Source of the DNA: Salaquimonas pukyongi
GTDB lineage: Bacteria > Pseudomonadota > Alphaproteobacteria > Rhizobiales > Rhizobiaceae
Length of the DNA: 64,000 nt
Assembly (NCBI RefSeq): GCF_001953055.1
Contig: NZ_CP019044.1
Span: 992,001 to 1,056,000, forward strand
Direction of reading: 5' to 3'
The notes under the pieces are model-generated. The model was not told the origin of the DNA. It did not search any database and worked only from the letters and a program-made list of their open reading frames with translations. A program made the translations under genes and the position numbers. Shown here piece after piece: positions 61,916-64,000 of the stretch; position 1 is the stretch's first letter, and the number at the start of each line of letters is the position of its first letter.

Positions 61916-62803
61916 ATGGCCTTACAAAGCATGACCGGGTTTGCCCGCAGCCAGGGCAGGATGGGAGAAACCTCCTGGGTCTGGGAAATACGGTCGGTAA
62001 ACGGCAAGTCGCTCGATGTGCGTTTCCGCCTGCCTGCAGGTCTGGAAGCCGAGGAAGCAGCGTTGCGGGAATTGCTTTGCGAGCGCATTCTCAGAGGCAA
62101 TATCCAGGTTTCCCTGCAGCTTGAAGAGGGCGCAGCGTCCGTCCTGCCCGTGCTCAATGAGGAGGCGCTGGCCGCGGCAAGCCAAATCACCCGCAAGGTT
62201 TCAGAACAGACCGGCCTGCCGCCGGCAGGCATGGAGGCGCTGCTGGCCATTCGCGGTGTCGTCGAATACCGCGAGGCACCGCTTGATCCGGCTGCCGCTG
62301 AGGCGCGCGGCAAGGCCATGATGGAAAGCTTCTCAGAGGCCGTTATTGCCCTTGAAGCGGCCCGGGAAAAGGAAGGCACGGCGATTGCCGGCGTTTTGGC
62401 CGGCCAGATCGATGAGATCGAAAGGCTGACCCTTGCTGTTGCCGATGATCCCTCGCGCAGCGCGGAGGCTATTCGTGAACGCCTTGCCACCCAGCTGGCC
62501 AGGGCAATGGAAGCTGCCGATGGTCTTGACGAACAGCGCCTTCACCAGGAGGCTGCCCTGCTTGCCACCAAGGCCGATTTGCAGGAAGAGATAGACCGTC
62601 TCATCGCCCACATAGCATCGGCCCGCAGCCTGCTTGCCGAAGGCGGTGCGGTGGGCCGCAAGCTCGATTTCCTCAGCCAGGAATTCAACCGTGAATGCAA
62701 CACCATCTGTTCCAAGTCCAACGCCGTTGCGGTAACCGGTTTCGGCCTTGAAATGAAGGTGGTGATTGACCGCTTCAAAGAGCAGGTGCAAAACATTCAG
62801 TAG
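61916..62803 (+). CDS. yicC: YicC-family endoribonuclease
   Basis: A 295-residue protein of the YicC/YloC family, endoribonucleases in RNA turnover. The N-terminal domain opens with MALQSMTGFARSQG and has WEIRSVNGKSLDVRFRLP. The C-terminal domain (DUF1732 type) ends with GRKLDFLSQEFNRECNTICSKS and MKVVIDRFKEQVQNIQ, both well conserved. It is followed by gmk, a widespread gene pair. The start at 61916 fits. Confidence 0.94.
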   Translation: MALQSMTGFARSQGRMGETSWVWEIRSVNGKSLDVRFRLPAGLEAEEAALRELLCERILRGNIQVSLQLEEGAASVLPVLNEEALAAASQITRKVSEQTGLPPAGMEALLAIRGVVEYREAPLDPAAAEARGKAMMESFSEAVIALEAAREKEGTAIAGVLAGQIDEIERLTLAVADDPSRSAEAIRERLATQLARAMEAADGLDEQRLHQEAALLATKADLQEEIDRLIAHIASARSLLAEGGAVGRKLDFLSQEFNRECNTICSKSNAVAVTGFGLEMKVVIDRFKEQVQNIQ

Positions 62804-62864
62804 CGGCGCAACTGGTCTGGCCGCCTTGATGCAAACAGGATTACCAACCGGGGAAGGGGCGACA

Positions 62865-63529
62865 TTGGCTGATCGGGAAGGGGCTGGAACAGTGGCAGGC
62901 AGGCTGGAGCGGCGCGGCGTCATGCTGGTGCTTTCCTCGCCCTCGGGGCGGGAAAATCCACCATCGCCCGCAACATGCTCAACGCATTTCCGGATTTGAC
63001 GCTGTCGGTATCGGTCACGACACGTGCGCGGCGCGGCAGCGAAATCGACGGCACCCATTACCGTTTCATCTCGGAAACCGAGTTTCAGCGCATGCGCGAT
63101 TCCGATGCCCTGCTTGAATGGGCCGAGGTGCATGGCAACTTCTACGGCACGCCCCGCGATCCGGCCATTCAGGCGATGAAGGAAGGCCGCGACATGCTGT
63201 TCGACATCGACTGGCAGGGCGGCAAGCAATTGATGGAAAAGGCGCGGGGCGATGTGGTTTCGGTGTTCATTCTGCCACCCTCGATGGAGGAACTGAAACG
63301 CCGCCTGGTGCGCCGCGCCGAAGACAGCGAAGACGTGATCGCCCGCCGTTTGAAGAACGCCCAGGAGGAAATTCCTCATTGGGAGGAATATGACTATGTG
63401 GTCATCAACGATGATCTCGACCGGGCGTTTCAGGAAGTAAAATCAATCCTGATCGCAGAGCGTTTGCGCCAGGACCGCCGCCACGGCCTGTATGATTTTG
63501 CCAGAACCCTGACCGGCAACGGGAAATGA
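62865..63529 (+). pseudogene. gmk: Guanylate kinase, interrupted by a one-base frameshift
   Basis: Gmk phosphorylates GMP to GDP. The first frame reads [13 protein letters not shown] and then goes off as REN. The second frame (ORF from 62975) continues as [30 protein letters not shown], through [10 protein letters not shown] and the rest of the enzyme. Adding one G to the GGGG run at 62945-62948 restores the P-loop [13 protein letters not shown] and gives 221 residues from the TTG at 62865 (AAGGGG upstream); an ATG at 62829 is another start. Gmk is normally essential and no second copy is visible, so the shift is most likely an error in the sequence. The rest of the enzyme is intact. Confidence 0.9.
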
Positions 63530-63542
63530 TGAACTGGGGGGC

Positions 63543-64000
63543 TCAGCTTTTCAGCGCATTGGCCAGCGCCACAAATTCCGCGATATCGAGCGTTTCGGCC
63601 CGGCGCTCCGGTTCAATGCCCGCCTTTTCCAGCAGCGGCGCTCCGCCGATCGGCTTGAGTGACTGGCGCAGCATTTTGCGCCGCTGGCCGAAGGCTGCCT
63701 GGGTGACGCGCTGCAACGCATCGGCCGTACAGGGCAGGGGATTTTCCCTCGGATACAGGACCACCACCGCAGAAGTGACCTTTGGCGGTGGGGTGAATGC
63801 TTTCGGGCTGACCTCAAAGGCAATGGCCGCCTCGCAGCGCCATTGCGAAAGCACGGACAGCCGCCCGTAGCTTTTCGATCCGGGCGCTGCACAGATACGC
63901 TCGGCCACCTCGCGCTGAAACATCAGCGTCATGGAGGAAAACCACGCCGGCCATGGCTCGGCCAGAAGCCAGCCGGCCAGCAGCGGCGTGGCCACATTAT
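63543..64000 (-). CDS. rsmA: 16S rRNA adenine dimethyltransferase, N-terminus outside window
   Basis: RsmA (KsgA) dimethylates A1518 and A1519 of 16S rRNA. Only the C-terminal 152 residues are visible, beginning inside the catalytic NLPY-type segment ([12 protein letters not shown] at the edge). It continues with [21 protein letters not shown], the family segment [21 protein letters not shown], and the C-terminal helices [14 protein letters not shown]. The gene converges on gmk with 13 bases between stops and runs past the right end of the window. Confidence 0.92.
   Translation of the reverse strand, partial: NVATPLLAGWLLAEPWPAWFSSMTLMFQREVAERICAAPGSKSYGRLSVLSQWRCEAAIAFEVSPKAFTPPPKVTSAVVVLYPRENPLPCTADALQRVTQAAFGQRRKMLRQSLKPIGGAPLLEKAGIEPERRAETLDIAEFVALANALKS

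Noticed and set aside
1-64000. CRISPR arrays, tRNA or rRNA genes, phage or defence islands
   Set aside because: No regular spaced repeats, cloverleaf-like sequence, integrase, transposase or nuclease cluster could be found by reading both strands.

Overview
The window reads as a chromosomal segment of an alphaproteobacterium, most likely of the order Hyphomicrobiales (Rhizobiales). The evidence is gene order and gene content: rnc-era-recO; nadA-nadB-nadC together with a Nudix-type NAD regulator of the NadQ kind; psd-pssA; rpsF-rpsR-DUF2232-rplI followed upstream by dnaB-alr-ddl and radA-cvpA-purF; and mltG-yicC-gmk-rsmA. GC content is high throughout. I cannot name a genus. I see no rRNA, tRNA, CRISPR array, prophage, transposase or plasmid functions.

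Layout. 1-3.2 kb: rnc (5' partial), era, recO and an agmatinase-family enzyme. 3.3-3.6 kb: a 313-bp repeat element with inverted ends. 3.6-7.4 kb: a thioesterase, a flavodoxin-like protein, a secreted protein facing a MarR regulator, and an MFS transporter. 7.6-11.5 kb: the nadABC pathway to nicotinate mononucleotide behind a perfect palindromic operator, followed by the second copy of the 313-bp element. 11.9-19.7 kb: mostly minus-strand genes (MscS channel, HD hydrolase-nadQ, YgfZ, several exported proteins, a DUF3179 protein, a Nudix hydrolase). 19.7-32 kb: mixed housekeeping genes (HMCES-type peptidase, LysE exporter, cysS, GFA protein, cimA, rarD, LOG enzyme, LysM protein) and an ArsR-controlled Atm1-type ABC exporter, then a hemerythrin. 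32.2-33.8 kb: psd-pssA for phosphatidylethanolamine. 33.9-39 kb: a padR-HlyD-RND efflux operon with a 21-bp palindrome upstream. 39-53 kb: a long run of minus-strand core genes (acyl-ACP/CoA ligase, SDR, purF, cvpA, radA, ddl, alr, dnaB, an ATP-grasp protein, rplI, DUF2232, rpsR, rpsF). 53.5-64 kb: a lipoprotein hydrolase, an AHL synthase (luxI type) with no LuxR nearby, the fatty-acid genes fabD-fabG-(MFS)-acpP-fabF, mltG, yicC, gmk and the 3' part of rsmA.

How the genes connect. The candidate NAD regulator (nadQ, 13.4-14.4 kb) and its most likely target (palindrome at 7621 before nadABC) are both present. The luxI-type gene is divergent from the fab cluster, whose products (acyl-ACPs) are the acyl donors of AHL synthases. 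Three metabolite or metal-type regulators (MarR, ArsR, PadR) each have a visible dyad in front of the unit they probably control.

Main caution. Four genes (nadA, nadQ, the DUF3179 gene and gmk) carry a single missing base that splits the reading frame. In three of them the loss falls in a C or G run that would be five bases long if restored. Because gmk is normally essential, the simplest reading is consensus sequence error in GC homopolymers rather than gene decay, although this cannot be settled from sequence alone. I found no convincing new multi-gene system. The most unusual structures are the paired 313-bp elements, the solitary luxI beside the fab genes, and the set of self-evident operators.
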